NCBI RefSeq assembly: GCF_023094165.1
Contig: NZ_JALMDK010000001.1
Span: 1,116,001 to 1,180,000, forward strand
Direction of reading: 5' to 3'
DNA length: 64,000 nt
Source: Crossiella sp. S99.2
Lineage (GTDB): Bacteria > Actinomycetota > Actinomycetes > Mycobacteriales > Pseudonocardiaceae
In this document: piece by piece, positions 38,151 to 46,214 of the stretch
Layout of the letters: every line of letters begins with the position of its first letter
Position numbering within the stretch: position 1 is the first letter of the stretch
The notes under the pieces: generated by a model
Told to the model about the DNA's origin: nothing
The model's input: the letters and a program-made list of their open reading frames with translations, nothing else
Database searches by the model: none
Program-made: the position numbers and the translations under genes

Positions 38151-39214
38151 TCCGGCGTAGGTGGTCGGTGAGCCAGCTGACCGACCGTCCCGACCACGAT
38201 CTGGTGGGGGTCATCAAGATCCCCGAGGGCGGGCGCGGCCCGGTGCGCTCGATCATCACCAGGGTGATCGGCGCGTCGATCGCGCTGGCCGTCACGGTGG
38301 TCATCGTGTACCTGGACCGCGAGGGCTACCGGGATGTGGACGACAACGGGCTGACCCTGCTCGACTCGATCTACTACGCCACGGTGTCCTTGTCCACCAC
38401 CGGCTACGGCGACATCACCCCGGTCTCGCCCACAGCCCGGCTGACCAACATCCTGGTGATCACCCCACTCCGGGTGCTCTTCCTGATCGTGCTGGTCGGC
38501 ACCACCCTCGAAGTCCTCACCGAACGCTCCCGCCAGGCTTTCAAGATCCAGAAGTGGAGGGCCAACGTGCGTGACCACGTGGTCGTCATCGGCTACGGCA
38601 CGAAGGGCCGCTCGTCGGTCAGCGCCCTGCTCGGCGACGGCGCCGACCCCGGCAACATCGTCGTGGTCGACACCGACCACGAGTCCCTGGAAGCCGCCAC
38701 CCAGCAGAAGCTGGTCACCGTGCACGGCTCCGGCACCCGCTCCGACGTGCTGCGCATCGCCGGTGTGCCGCAGGCCAAGGCGGTCGTGGTGGCCACCAAC
38801 CGCGACGACACCGCGGTCCTGGTCACCCTGACCGCCCGCGAACTGGCCCCCACCGCCCAGATCGTGGCCTCCGTCCGCGAGGCCGAGAACGTGCACCTGC
38901 TCCGCCAGTCCGGCGCCGACTCGGTGGTGGTCTCCAGCGAGACGGCCGGCCGCCTGCTCGGCATGGCCACCACCACCCCGTCCATCGTGGAGATGTTCGA
39001 GGACCTGCTGACCCCGGACGCCGGCCTGGCCATCGCCGAACGCGATGTCGAGCCGAACGAGATCGGCGGCTCCCCCCGGCACATCTCCGACATCGTGCTG
39101 GGCGTGGTCCGCGGCGGCCAGCTGTACCGGGTGGACGCGGCCGAGGCGGACGCGATCGAGGCCGGTGACCGCCTGCTCTACGTCAAAAAGGTCACGCCAC
39201 CCGAGGGGGACTGA
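38147..39214 (+). CDS. Potassium channel with TrkA-N (RCK) domain
   Basis: About 355 residues. Two membrane helices (about 38-56 and 98-117) flank the pore loop with selectivity filter TTGYGD at 84-89. A cytosolic RCK/TrkA-N domain follows from about 140 (HVVVIGYGTKGRSSV), with an NAD-type Rossmann motif, and a TrkA-C-like tail. It should pass K+ under control of a nucleotide or ligand. The M. tuberculosis counterpart Rv3200c is also next to AdnAB. It overlaps the degenerate M20 gene. Confidence 0.92.
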   Translation: MIRRRWSVSQLTDRPDHDLVGVIKIPEGGRGPVRSIITRVIGASIALAVTVVIVYLDREGYRDVDDNGLTLLDSIYYATVSLSTTGYGDITPVSPTARLTNILVITPLRVLFLIVLVGTTLEVLTERSRQAFKIQKWRANVRDHVVVIGYGTKGRSSVSALLGDGADPGNIVVVDTDHESLEAATQQKLVTVHGSGTRSDVLRIAGVPQAKAVVVATNRDDTAVLVTLTARELAPTAQIVASVREAENVHLLRQSGADSVVVSSETAGRLLGMATTTPSIVEMFEDLLTPDAGLAIAERDVEPNEIGGSPRHISDIVLGVVRGGQLYRVDAAEADAIEAGDRLLYVKKVTPPEGD

Positions 39215-39245
39215 GCCAGACCCTCTGTCCGCAACCCGCCCGCCG

Positions 39246-39309
39246 CCGAGTTGGCCCAAGTCGTACGCCTAGTTGGCCAAACTGGTCGTCCCACTTGGGC
39301 CAACTCGGC
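39246..39309. repeat. Second 22-bp-spaced repeat array with perfect 17-bp dyad
   Basis: AGTTGGCCCAAGT at 39249, a degenerate AGTTGGCCAAACT at 39271 and ACTTGGGCCAACT at 39293 are spaced exactly 22 bases apart. The outer units are reverse complements and extend to a perfect 17-base inverted repeat, GCCGAGTTGGCCCAAGT to ACTTGGGCCAACTCGGC. It lies between the convergent channel and histidine-kinase genes, so it may also act as a two-way transcription stop. Same family as the array at 7093-7149. Confidence 0.9.
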
Positions 39310-39319
39310 GCAGGTGCGC

Positions 39320-40663
39320 TCAGTGCGGCAGCGGTTGAACGGGCAAGATCAGCCGGAACAACGCCCCCGGCTGACCCGGCGGCGGCTCCACGCACTCCAG
39401 GTTCCCGCCGTGCGCCCGCGCGATCCCCTGCGCGATCGCCAGTCCCAGCCCGGCCCCGCCCGATCCCCGGTCCCGCGCCGCGTCCAGCCGCACCAGCCGG
39501 TCGAAGATCCGCTGCCGGTCGGCCATCGGCACCCCTGGCCCGGCGTCGGCCACCTCGGCGAAGGCCCACGGTCCGTACTGGCCCACGTGCACCGAGACCA
39601 CGCCGCCGCGTTCGGAGTACCGGCGGGCGTTGCCGAGCAGGTTGGCCAGCACCTGGGCCAGCCGGTCCGCGTCGCCGGAGACGGTCACCGCGGTGCCTGC
39701 CACCACCACCTGCACGTGGTTGGCCAGCAACCGGATCCGTTCGGCCTCCGAGCGGGCCAGCGCGAGCAGGTCCACCGGTTCCCAGCGCAGTTCCAGGCCC
39801 TCGTCGATCTTGGCGATGGACAGCAGGTCCTCGACCAGCCTGCCAGCCCGCCTTGCCTCGCGGGCCATCAGCACGTTGAGCCGTTCCCGGTCCTCGAAGC
39901 TGCTTTCCGGACTGCTCTGCACCACCGCCTCGGCCGCGGCCTGCACCCCGGCCAGCGGCGTGCGCAGTTCGTGCGCGGCGTCGGCCAGGAATCGGCGGAC
40001 CCGTTCCTCGGATTCCCTGGCCTGGCGTTCCGCGCCTTCCAGCGCGTCCAGCATCTCGTCGAAGGCCGCGGCGGTGCGGCCCATGTCGGTGTTCTTCTTG
40101 GTCGGCGCCAGCCTGCCGCCGCGGTGCCCGCCCGCGATGGAGCGGGCCAGGCTGGTCATCCGGTCCAGCGGGCGCAGCGACAGCCGGATCACCAGTGCCT
40201 GCACCAGCGCCGCGGCGCCCAGGGTGCCCACGCCGAGCAGCGCCAGCAGCTGGCGCAGCCTGCGCTGGGCCGCGGAGGTCTCGGTGCGGTCGGCGACCAG
40301 GATCAGGTTGCGCTTGCCGGTGAGCTGGCGTTCCACCCGCAGCGGATCCACCGGCTCGCCCTGGCCGGGGCCGGTGATCTCCTGGCCGTTGGGCAGCACG
40401 ATGGTGCCGCGGATGCCGTTGCCGGTGGCCTTGTTCGCCAGGTAGTGGTTGTCCCGGCTGTCCCTGGCCGCGCTGACCACCAGATCCCCGCGGGCCTGCA
40501 CCCGGTCCTTCAGCTCCCGGGCCGACTGCACGCCGAAACGCCAGTCCACCAGCACGATGAAGGCGATCACCGCCAGCGCGAACACACCGAAGGAGGCCCA
40601 GGACACCCGCAGGCGCAGCGATCCGGTGCGCAGTGGCGGCGGCACGCCGTCGGGCATGCTCAC
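39320..40663 (-). CDS. Sensor histidine kinase
   Basis: About 447 residues. Two membrane helices (about 22-42 and 141-162) flank a short extracytoplasmic sensor. A HAMP segment follows, then the dimerisation domain with HELRTPL and His231, and an ATPase domain with NLLGNARRY, DAGPGVP and GAGLGLAIAQGI. It phosphorylates the response regulator encoded upstream, with which it overlaps by ATGA. The signal is unknown. Confidence 0.93.
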   Translation of the reverse strand: MSMPDGVPPPLRTGSLRLRVSWASFGVFALAVIAFIVLVDWRFGVQSARELKDRVQARGDLVVSAARDSRDNHYLANKATGNGIRGTIVLPNGQEITGPGQGEPVDPLRVERQLTGKRNLILVADRTETSAAQRRLRQLLALLGVGTLGAAALVQALVIRLSLRPLDRMTSLARSIAGGHRGGRLAPTKKNTDMGRTAAAFDEMLDALEGAERQARESEERVRRFLADAAHELRTPLAGVQAAAEAVVQSSPESSFEDRERLNVLMAREARRAGRLVEDLLSIAKIDEGLELRWEPVDLLALARSEAERIRLLANHVQVVVAGTAVTVSGDADRLAQVLANLLGNARRYSERGGVVSVHVGQYGPWAFAEVADAGPGVPMADRQRIFDRLVRLDAARDRGSGGAGLGLAIAQGIARAHGGNLECVEPPPGQPGALFRLILPVQPLPH

Positions 40664-41346
40664 GGCTCGTTCGCGCGCAGCACGTAGCCCAGCCCGCGCA
40701 CGGTGTGCAGCAGCCGCGGCCCGTGCGCCTCCAGCTTGCGGCGCAACGCGCTCACGTGCACCTCGACCAGGTTCGCGTCGTAGTCCTCATAACCCCACAC
40801 CGCGGTGAGGATCTGGGTTTTGCTCACCACCCGCCCGCGCTGGGCGGCCAGGTAGGACAGCAGCCGCAACTCGGTCGCGGTCAGCTCGATGCTCACCCCG
40901 ACTCGGGAGACGATCCCGCCGTCGGCGTCGATGACCAGGTCGGCGATCTGGGTGGTGGAGGGCACCCGGTTGAGCCGGCGCAGCACCGCGCCCACCCGCG
41001 CGATCAGCTCGGCCAGCTCGAACGGTTTGACCACGTAGTCGTCCGCGCCGCCACGCAGCCCGCGCACCCGGTCGTGCACGCCGTCCCGCGCGGTGAGCAG
41101 CACCACAGCCGAATCGCACCGGCTGCGCACCACCTCCAGCAGCGCGAACCCGTCCCGGCCGGGCAGCATCACGTCCAGGATCACCAGGTCCGGGCGGAAG
41201 GAGTCCAGGTCGGTCTCCAGGGTCCGGCCATCCGGCCTGGCCTGCGCCGCGTAGCCGGCGGCGGACAGCGCGGAGGCCACCGCGACCCGGATGGCCTCGG
41301 CGTCCTCGACGAGCAGAACTCGTGCAGCGGTGCTCACCGGTCCCAT
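40660..41346 (-). CDS. OmpR-family response regulator
   Basis: About 228 residues. Receiver domain with VLLVEDAE, phospho-acceptor Asp58 in LVILDVMLPG and the conserved Lys in YVVKPF. The C-terminal winged helix has LTATELRLLSYLA and VHVSALRRKLE with the final VRGLGYVL. The ATG at 41346 is chosen because GGTGGG lies upstream and the receiver starts straight after. It is divergent from the membrane protein at 41485, with paired direct repeats between them that are probably its own binding sites. Confidence 0.93.
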   Translation of the reverse strand: MGPVSTAARVLLVEDAEAIRVAVASALSAAGYAAQARPDGRTLETDLDSFRPDLVILDVMLPGRDGFALLEVVRSRCDSAVVLLTARDGVHDRVRGLRGGADDYVVKPFELAELIARVGAVLRRLNRVPSTTQIADLVIDADGGIVSRVGVSIELTATELRLLSYLAAQRGRVVSKTQILTAVWGYEDYDANLVEVHVSALRRKLEAHGPRLLHTVRGLGYVLRANEP

Positions 41347-41359
41347 TGTGAGCCCACCA

Positions 41360-41418
41360 GGCTGAAGCATGGCTGAAGGCACTCGCGCCGAACCGGGTGT
41401 TTCAGCTCCGGTTCAGCT
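41360..41418. promoter_or_regulatory. Paired 11-bp-spaced direct repeats, probable response-regulator operators
   Basis: GGCTGAAG occurs at 41360 and 41371, and TTCAGCT at 41401 and 41412. Each pair has an 11-base period, the usual spacing of OmpR/PhoP-type dimers, and the two pairs face each other. They lie in the divergent promoter region of the response regulator and the DUF5666-like gene. Confidence 0.6.
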
Positions 41419-41484
41419 TCGCCGAGGAGCGTCGCTGCCGCACCAACCCAGTCAGCGCAGCATCCCAGTCGTCGTGGAGGAACC

Positions 41485-42174
41485 GTGAACGAGCAGCCGT
41501 TGATCGTGCCCGTCCCGGAGCAGGCACCCGCCGAGTCCGCCGCGCCGCGCCGGCGCGGGCTCAAGGCACTCGGGCTGGTCGCGGTGATCGGCGTGGCCGG
41601 CGCCGCGGTCGGGGCCGTGCTGCTCGGCGGCCTGACCGGGTCGGCCGCGCCGCGCGGCGAGATCGCGCTGGCCGCCGAACCGGAGGTGCTCCAGGTGGCC
41701 GCGCAGGACCGGCAGGCCCGCGGCCCCAAGGAGAACAAGCAGCGTCGGGCGCCCGCGGACAGCACCCTGCTGCTCGGCGCGGTGAAGTCGGTGGCGCCGG
41801 GCAAGCTCACCGTCACCAGGGACGGCGGCGGCGAGGTCACCGTGGAGGCCGACGCCCGCACCAGGGTGCGCGGCAACGGTCAGGACGCGCTCACCGGTCT
41901 CCAGGCGGGCGACCGGGTCGCGGTCCGGGTGAGCAAGGAGAACAAGGCGCTGCGGGTCACCGCACCGAAGGCGCACGTCACCGGCACCGTGACCAAACTG
42001 GACGGGGACCGGGCGACCATCCTCGGCCAGTCCGGGCTGGCCGTGCCGGTGGACCTGGCCGGCATCCAGGACAAGCCCAAGGTCGGCGACCTGGTCTCGG
42101 TCCGCGGTGACGCGGTCGACGGCGGCGCGCTGCTCAAGGCCGAGCGGCTGGTCCAGGTCCCGGCCAAGCGGTAG
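41485..42174 (+). CDS. Membrane-anchored DUF5666-like protein
   Basis: About 229 residues. A cytosolic tail of about 25 residues, one membrane helix (LGLVAVIGVAGAAVGAVLLGG) and an extracytoplasmic beta-rich part with repeated units (VKSVAPGKLTVT; VTKLDGDRATIL) typical of DUF5666/OB-like domains. It is charged and Lys-rich outside the membrane. GTG start with GGAGG upstream. Divergent from the two-component regulator, and probably its target. Function is unknown. Confidence 0.75.
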   Translation: MNEQPLIVPVPEQAPAESAAPRRRGLKALGLVAVIGVAGAAVGAVLLGGLTGSAAPRGEIALAAEPEVLQVAAQDRQARGPKENKQRRAPADSTLLLGAVKSVAPGKLTVTRDGGGEVTVEADARTRVRGNGQDALTGLQAGDRVAVRVSKENKALRVTAPKAHVTGTVTKLDGDRATILGQSGLAVPVDLAGIQDKPKVGDLVSVRGDAVDGGALLKAERLVQVPAKR

Positions 42175-42220
42175 CGCTCCGGTTGACCGGGCCGGGGAGC
42201 CGTCTGCCACCATCGACAGA

Positions 42221-42694
42221 GTGGCTCCCCGACCCGCTCCCGTGCGCTGGGGACTGATCCTGCTCGCGGTCGGGCTGGTCGGTCTCGGCACCGCGCTGGT
42301 CGTGTGGCTGCGCCCGGTGCTCGCCGGCGGTTCGACCCAGGCGCAGACCCGCGAGGTCAGCGCGGTGGTGATCACCTCGACGCCGTGCACCGGCCAGGCC
42401 GCCAGGGACGTGGTGGAGATCGAGGTCGACGGCCAGAAACGGCAGGCCAAACTGGACGGCTGCGGCCACCGCCAGGGCGAGACGCTCAAGGTCGCCCTGC
42501 CCGTGCCGGTGGCCGCCGGTGACCTGGTCGTGCTGCCCGCGGGCGCCGCGCCCACCGGTCCCGGCCTGGAGGGCAGGCTCAGCTCGGTGCTGCTCGCCCT
42601 GGCCTGCGTGGCCGGCGCGCTCTACGGCTTCCTGCTCCGGGTCCGGCTGCCGATGCCGCGCCGGGCGAAAGTCCAGCCGGTGGGCCAGTCCTAG
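42221..42694 (+). CDS. Small membrane protein of unknown function
   Basis: About 157 residues. One membrane helix near the N-terminus (GLILLAVGLVGLGTALVVWL), an extracytoplasmic domain of about 80 residues with two cysteines, and a second helix near the C-terminus (LSSVLLALACVAGALYGFLL) ending in a basic tail. GTG start at 42221 follows a GGGGAG. It is 46 bases after the DUF5666-like gene and may share its transcript. Confidence 0.65.
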   Translation: MAPRPAPVRWGLILLAVGLVGLGTALVVWLRPVLAGGSTQAQTREVSAVVITSTPCTGQAARDVVEIEVDGQKRQAKLDGCGHRQGETLKVALPVPVAAGDLVVLPAGAAPTGPGLEGRLSSVLLALACVAGALYGFLLRVRLPMPRRAKVQPVGQS

Positions 42695-43678
42695 CTAGGA
42701 GAACAGCCGGTCGCCCGCGGTGGCCATCCGGTGCGAACCGCCGTGCCCGGCCACCCAGTCGCGGATCTGCCGGATGGCGTTGCCGCACTGCCACGAGTTG
42801 TCGTAGTCCTTCGCGCCGGTCTGCGCCCCGTACCCGGCGATGATGCCGTTCACGCCAGCCACGCCCAGCAGCCGGTCGACGTACCAGGTGTCGTGGTAGG
42901 TCGTCGTCCAGGAGAACGTGGCGGCGAACCGTCCCGCGTCCCGGTCTCCGACGGCCTTCTTCAACTCGGTGCAGGTGTTCCAGCTCGGCTCGGTGCAGTT
43001 GCCGAACCCGTTGCGGATGTCGGAGTCCCCGTAGTCCATCACCCGGCGACCATTCGGCAGACCCGAGCCGTGGCTGTTGTAGACCCCGCGGACCTTGTCC
43101 AGCGATCCGGTGGTGGTGATCCCCTCCAGCGGGCCGAGCCGTCCCTGCAGGCTCTGCCAGCCGCGGCCGCCGACATCCGGGTTGCTGGGGTGGTACTCGT
43201 AGAAGCCCCAGAGCACCGGAATGCCCGCCCTGGTCAGCCGCAACGCCATGTCCCGCAGTCCCGCCACGCTGCAGGCGCGGTTGGGCTGCTCACCGCAGTA
43301 GTTCGGATCCTTGAGGTCCAGCCACACCAGCGCGAGCTTGCGCCCCCGGTTGGCCTCTTCGAGGATCCGGGTGAACATGCTGTCCATGCTGGGCCCGTAC
43401 CGGTTGTTCCCGGCGCTGCTGCAGTCGTGCCAGGCCCGCCACTCGTTCGGATTCCACCAGGCACAGGCGTCGATCTCGATGGCGTTCGCGCCGTGGTCCA
43501 GCGCCGCGCTCACCCCGCCGAGCGTGTTGACCTGGTGCGCGATGGCGTACACCGGCCGCTGCGCCGCGGCCGCCGCCGGCGAGGCCGCCAGCAAACCCGT
43601 CCCTGCCACACCCGACACCAAGGCCAGCACCGCTGCCGCCACCCGGCCCCACCGCGTCCGGATTCCCGTTGCTCGCAC
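42695..43678 (-). CDS. Secreted phospholipase D / sphingomyelinase D-like protein
   Basis: About 327 residues with a signal peptide ending near AAAA-QRP (about residue 40). The mature protein has AIAHQVNTLGG, GANAIEIDACAWW and WRAWHDC, the paired histidines and metal-ligand acids of the GDPD-like barrel used by sphingomyelinase D (SicTox) and related actinobacterial phospholipases. LALVWLDLKDPNYC supplies the further acidic ligand. It would cleave phospholipid head groups outside the cell. The GTG at 43678 has GGGAGGGG upstream. Several cysteines suggest disulphides. It is divergent from the EspG gene. Confidence 0.85.
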   Translation of the reverse strand: MRATGIRTRWGRVAAAVLALVSGVAGTGLLAASPAAAAAQRPVYAIAHQVNTLGGVSAALDHGANAIEIDACAWWNPNEWRAWHDCSSAGNNRYGPSMDSMFTRILEEANRGRKLALVWLDLKDPNYCGEQPNRACSVAGLRDMALRLTRAGIPVLWGFYEYHPSNPDVGGRGWQSLQGRLGPLEGITTTGSLDKVRGVYNSHGSGLPNGRRVMDYGDSDIRNGFGNCTEPSWNTCTELKKAVGDRDAGRFAATFSWTTTYHDTWYVDRLLGVAGVNGIIAGYGAQTGAKDYDNSWQCGNAIRQIRDWVAGHGGSHRMATAGDRLFS

Positions 43679-43907
43679 TGGAATTCCCCTCCCGTTGTGC
43701 TCCGCTGACCACACCCACGGTCCCAGTGCGCCATGATCGACAACCACTCGCCGGCGATTGTCAATGCCTCGCCGGGCACCTCCCCTGCACCTTCGGCCAG
43801 ACGTCGGACAGCTCAGCCGAGTTCTTAGGGAACCTGGGAGTCCCGTTTTCCGTCCCACCTCCGCACCGTCGCAACAGCGGAGAGGGGCAGCCCATGGGGA
43901 CGTTGCC

Positions 43908-44651
43908 GTGACCGCGGGAACGCGCCGCGCCGAACTGAGACTCGACCCGCGCCAGTTCGCCCTGAGCTGGAAACGGCTGGGCCTGGGCGTGCCCCCGGCC
44001 GCCTTGGCGACCCCAGCAGGTCCCGAGCGGCCGGGTCCACCGATGCCGCCCGAGGAAGACCTGGCCCCGGCCCTGCGCCTGCTGGCCACCGCCCAGCGCG
44101 AGGTCACCGTGCTGGTCTCCCGCCAGCCCGAGATCTGGGCGGTCGCGGTGGCCTCCGGCGACGCCGGCCTGCTGGTCACCCGCAGTGCGGGCCTGATCCG
44201 GCTGCGCCCCGCCTTCGGCACCGCCCTGCCCAGGCTGATCGTCTCGGTCGCGCCCACCCTGCGCGGCGGCCCCGGCCGCTCGGTCAGCCTGCCCAGCGGC
44301 GTCTTCGACGAGGCCTGTGGCCGCGCCTACAACGGCGCCGAGGACCTGACCAGCGCGCTGCGCGCCCGCCGGGTCCGGGCCATCGACGCCGAGGCTCTTG
44401 GCCACATGCTCAGCGGCATCACCGGCGGCGGCCAGTTCGGCGCCGCCATGCGCGACCGCGCCGGCCGCCGCCACGCGGCCGCCCACACGGTCAGCTTCCT
44501 GGACACCGAACGAGGTCGCTACCTGCTGGAACAACGCGGCACCTACGACGGCGCCTCCTGGACCACGGTCGCCCCCGGCAACCCGGCCCGGGTGACCGCC
44601 CAGGTCCAGCGCATGCTCGCCGACCTGGCCCGCACCCTGGGCTGGGACTAA
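43908..44651 (+). CDS. EspG-family ESX secretion-associated protein
   Basis: About 247 residues. EspG proteins are cytosolic chaperones that bind PE/PPE-type or WXG substrates for type VII secretion. This sequence shows the family pattern: an N-terminal LRLDPRQFALSWKRLGLG, a central WAVAVASGDAGLLV sheet, SLPSGVF, and a C-terminal GRYLLEQRG hairpin. The GTG at 43908 is chosen since the domain starts directly after it. No other ESX genes are nearby, so it is an orphan in this window. Confidence 0.8.
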   Translation: MTAGTRRAELRLDPRQFALSWKRLGLGVPPAALATPAGPERPGPPMPPEEDLAPALRLLATAQREVTVLVSRQPEIWAVAVASGDAGLLVTRSAGLIRLRPAFGTALPRLIVSVAPTLRGGPGRSVSLPSGVFDEACGRAYNGAEDLTSALRARRVRAIDAEALGHMLSGITGGGQFGAAMRDRAGRRHAAAHTVSFLDTERGRYLLEQRGTYDGASWTTVAPGNPARVTAQVQRMLADLARTLGWD

Positions 44652-44659
44652 ACTACAAG

Positions 44660-44703
44660 AAACTTTTAGTTTCATGCGGAGCACATGCGCAAAACTAAAA
44701 CTT
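44660..44703. promoter_or_regulatory. Inverted repeat operator upstream of the AbiE genes
   Basis: AACTTTTAGTTT at 44661-44672 and AAACTAAAACTT at 44692-44703 are inverted copies with one mismatch. They lie in a strikingly AT-rich patch just before the AbiEi start. Known AbiEi antitoxins repress their own promoter by binding an inverted repeat in this place. Confidence 0.65.
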
Positions 44704-44730
44704 AGTTTGAGTATGAGGTACCATGGTGCG

Positions 44731-45330
44731 ATGCTCGACGAGCGAGGCCCACGTGACCGGCTCTGGCAGGTAGCCGCCCGCCAGCGTGGTTACTTCACCA
44801 CGGCGGACGCCCTCGCGGCCGGCTACTCCTACCAAGCGCAGCAGTTCCATCGGAAACGGGGGAACTGGACGCGGGTCGATCGCGGCATCTACCGCTTCCG
44901 TGAGTACCAGGACCTGCCCAGCGAAGCCACGGACCAGTTCGTCCGCTGGTCGATGTGGAGTCGCGACCGCGCTGTCGTCTCGCACACCAGCGCGCTCGCG
45001 GTGCACGATCTCGGCATCGCGAACCCCGTGGAGATCCATCTGACCGTGCCACCCGACTTCCGGCAGCAGAACAGCGCGGTGGTGCTGCACCGGTCGCGGC
45101 TGACTGACCAGGACGTCGAGGTACACGAGGGATTCCGGGTCACCACCCCGCTCCGCGCCGTCATCGAGACGGCTTCGGCTGGGATTGATCAGGACATCGT
45201 CGATTCAGCAGTCGCCGAGCTTCTAGCCAAGGGACTGACAAGTCGGCGGCTGCTGCTGCACGCGGCGCAGGAGATGGGGGCACGGGCGGAACTGGCCGTC
45301 GAACGAGCGCTGCGAGCGGAGGCGGCGTGA
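44731..45330 (+). CDS. AbiEi antitoxin-like transcriptional regulator
   Basis: About 199 residues. An N-terminal winged helix (QRGYFTTADALAAGYS, then VDRGIYRF) is followed by the AbiEi C-terminal domain (VSHTSALAVHDLG, VRTT-like VTTPLRAVIETA). In type IV toxin-antitoxin pairs it represses the operon and counteracts the AbiEii nucleotidyltransferase. ATG at 44731; an upstream in-frame ATG at 44713 is possible. GTGA overlap with the toxin gene. Confidence 0.88.
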   Translation: MLDERGPRDRLWQVAARQRGYFTTADALAAGYSYQAQQFHRKRGNWTRVDRGIYRFREYQDLPSEATDQFVRWSMWSRDRAVVSHTSALAVHDLGIANPVEIHLTVPPDFRQQNSAVVLHRSRLTDQDVEVHEGFRVTTPLRAVIETASAGIDQDIVDSAVAELLAKGLTSRRLLLHAAQEMGARAELAVERALRAEAA

Positions 45331-46193
45331 CGCGGTACCGGACCGCGATCGATCTGCGCCGAGCGCTGGAGACCCGGCTCAAACAGCAGTCCGAGCGCGA
45401 GAACAGCGATCTTGGCAGGCTCCGCCGCCGAGTGGTGTTCGACCGGGTGGCCGTGCGCCTTTCCGCGGCCGACGGAGCCCAGTGGGTACTCAAGGGCGGC
45501 GCAGTACTGGAGTTCCGGCTCCGTGAGCGTGCCAGAGCCACGAAGGATCTCGATCTCGCGCTCACCAACGGTGCCGCGGACGGCTTGGCGGTGCGTGAAC
45601 TTCTGCTGGAGGCGCTGGCCGAAGACCTGGATGGCGACTGGTTCTCGTTCCGGGTCCAGCCGCCGGTACCACTGGCCACGGATACCGCGGGACGCGGAGC
45701 CTGGCGATTTTCCGTTGAGGCCTGGCTCGCGGGCAAGATGTTCGCCGCCATCCGGCTCGATGTCGCCGCGCGCGGGGAAGAGCTGGCGGTCACCGAACAG
45801 CTGCGGCTTCCGGGTTTGCTGGACTTCGCCGATATCCCGGCACGGTCAATCGAGGCCGTGGAACCGCGGCAACATTTCGCGGAGAAACTGCACGCGTTGA
45901 CCCGGGATTACGGTGACCGGCCCAACACCCGGGTCAAGGATCTGGTTGACCTGGTCCTGCTCATCGAGAACGGGCTGCAGGCCAACCGCGCCCTGGTCGA
46001 CGTGGTTCGCCACCTGTTCACTGTTCGCGGCACCCACCCGTTCCCGGTCACCGTGCCCGATCCGCCGCCGCGGTGGGACAGTCAGTACCCGGAGTCCGCG
46101 CACCGGCTCACCGAAACCGCCGACACCCTCCCCACCGCGCTGAAGCTGCTACGCGACTTCTGGGGCGACGCACTCGACGACGCGACCGGCTAG
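45327..46193 (+). CDS. AbiEii nucleotidyltransferase toxin
   Basis: About 288 residues. The nucleotidyltransferase signature is GGAVLEFRL followed by RATKDLDLAL, the GS/GG and DxD elements of the AbiEii/MenA class. A later Lys-rich stretch (EKLHALTRDYGDRPNTRVKDLVDL) carries the conserved Lys and Asp of the family. Such toxins modify tRNA or use GTP to stop growth upon phage infection. It overlaps AbiEi, as is standard. Codon use is slightly less GC-biased than the neighbours, which fits horizontal transfer. Confidence 0.9.
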   Translation: MTRYRTAIDLRRALETRLKQQSERENSDLGRLRRRVVFDRVAVRLSAADGAQWVLKGGAVLEFRLRERARATKDLDLALTNGAADGLAVRELLLEALAEDLDGDWFSFRVQPPVPLATDTAGRGAWRFSVEAWLAGKMFAAIRLDVAARGEELAVTEQLRLPGLLDFADIPARSIEAVEPRQHFAEKLHALTRDYGDRPNTRVKDLVDLVLLIENGLQANRALVDVVRHLFTVRGTHPFPVTVPDPPPRWDSQYPESAHRLTETADTLPTALKLLRDFWGDALDDATG

Positions 46194-46214
46194 CACTCTG
46201 GGCTGGGGCTGAGA

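Noticed and set aside
42695..44257. Extended 520-codon version of the phospholipase D gene
   Set aside because: The extension runs antisense through EspG; the signal peptide and ribosome binding site place the start at 43678.
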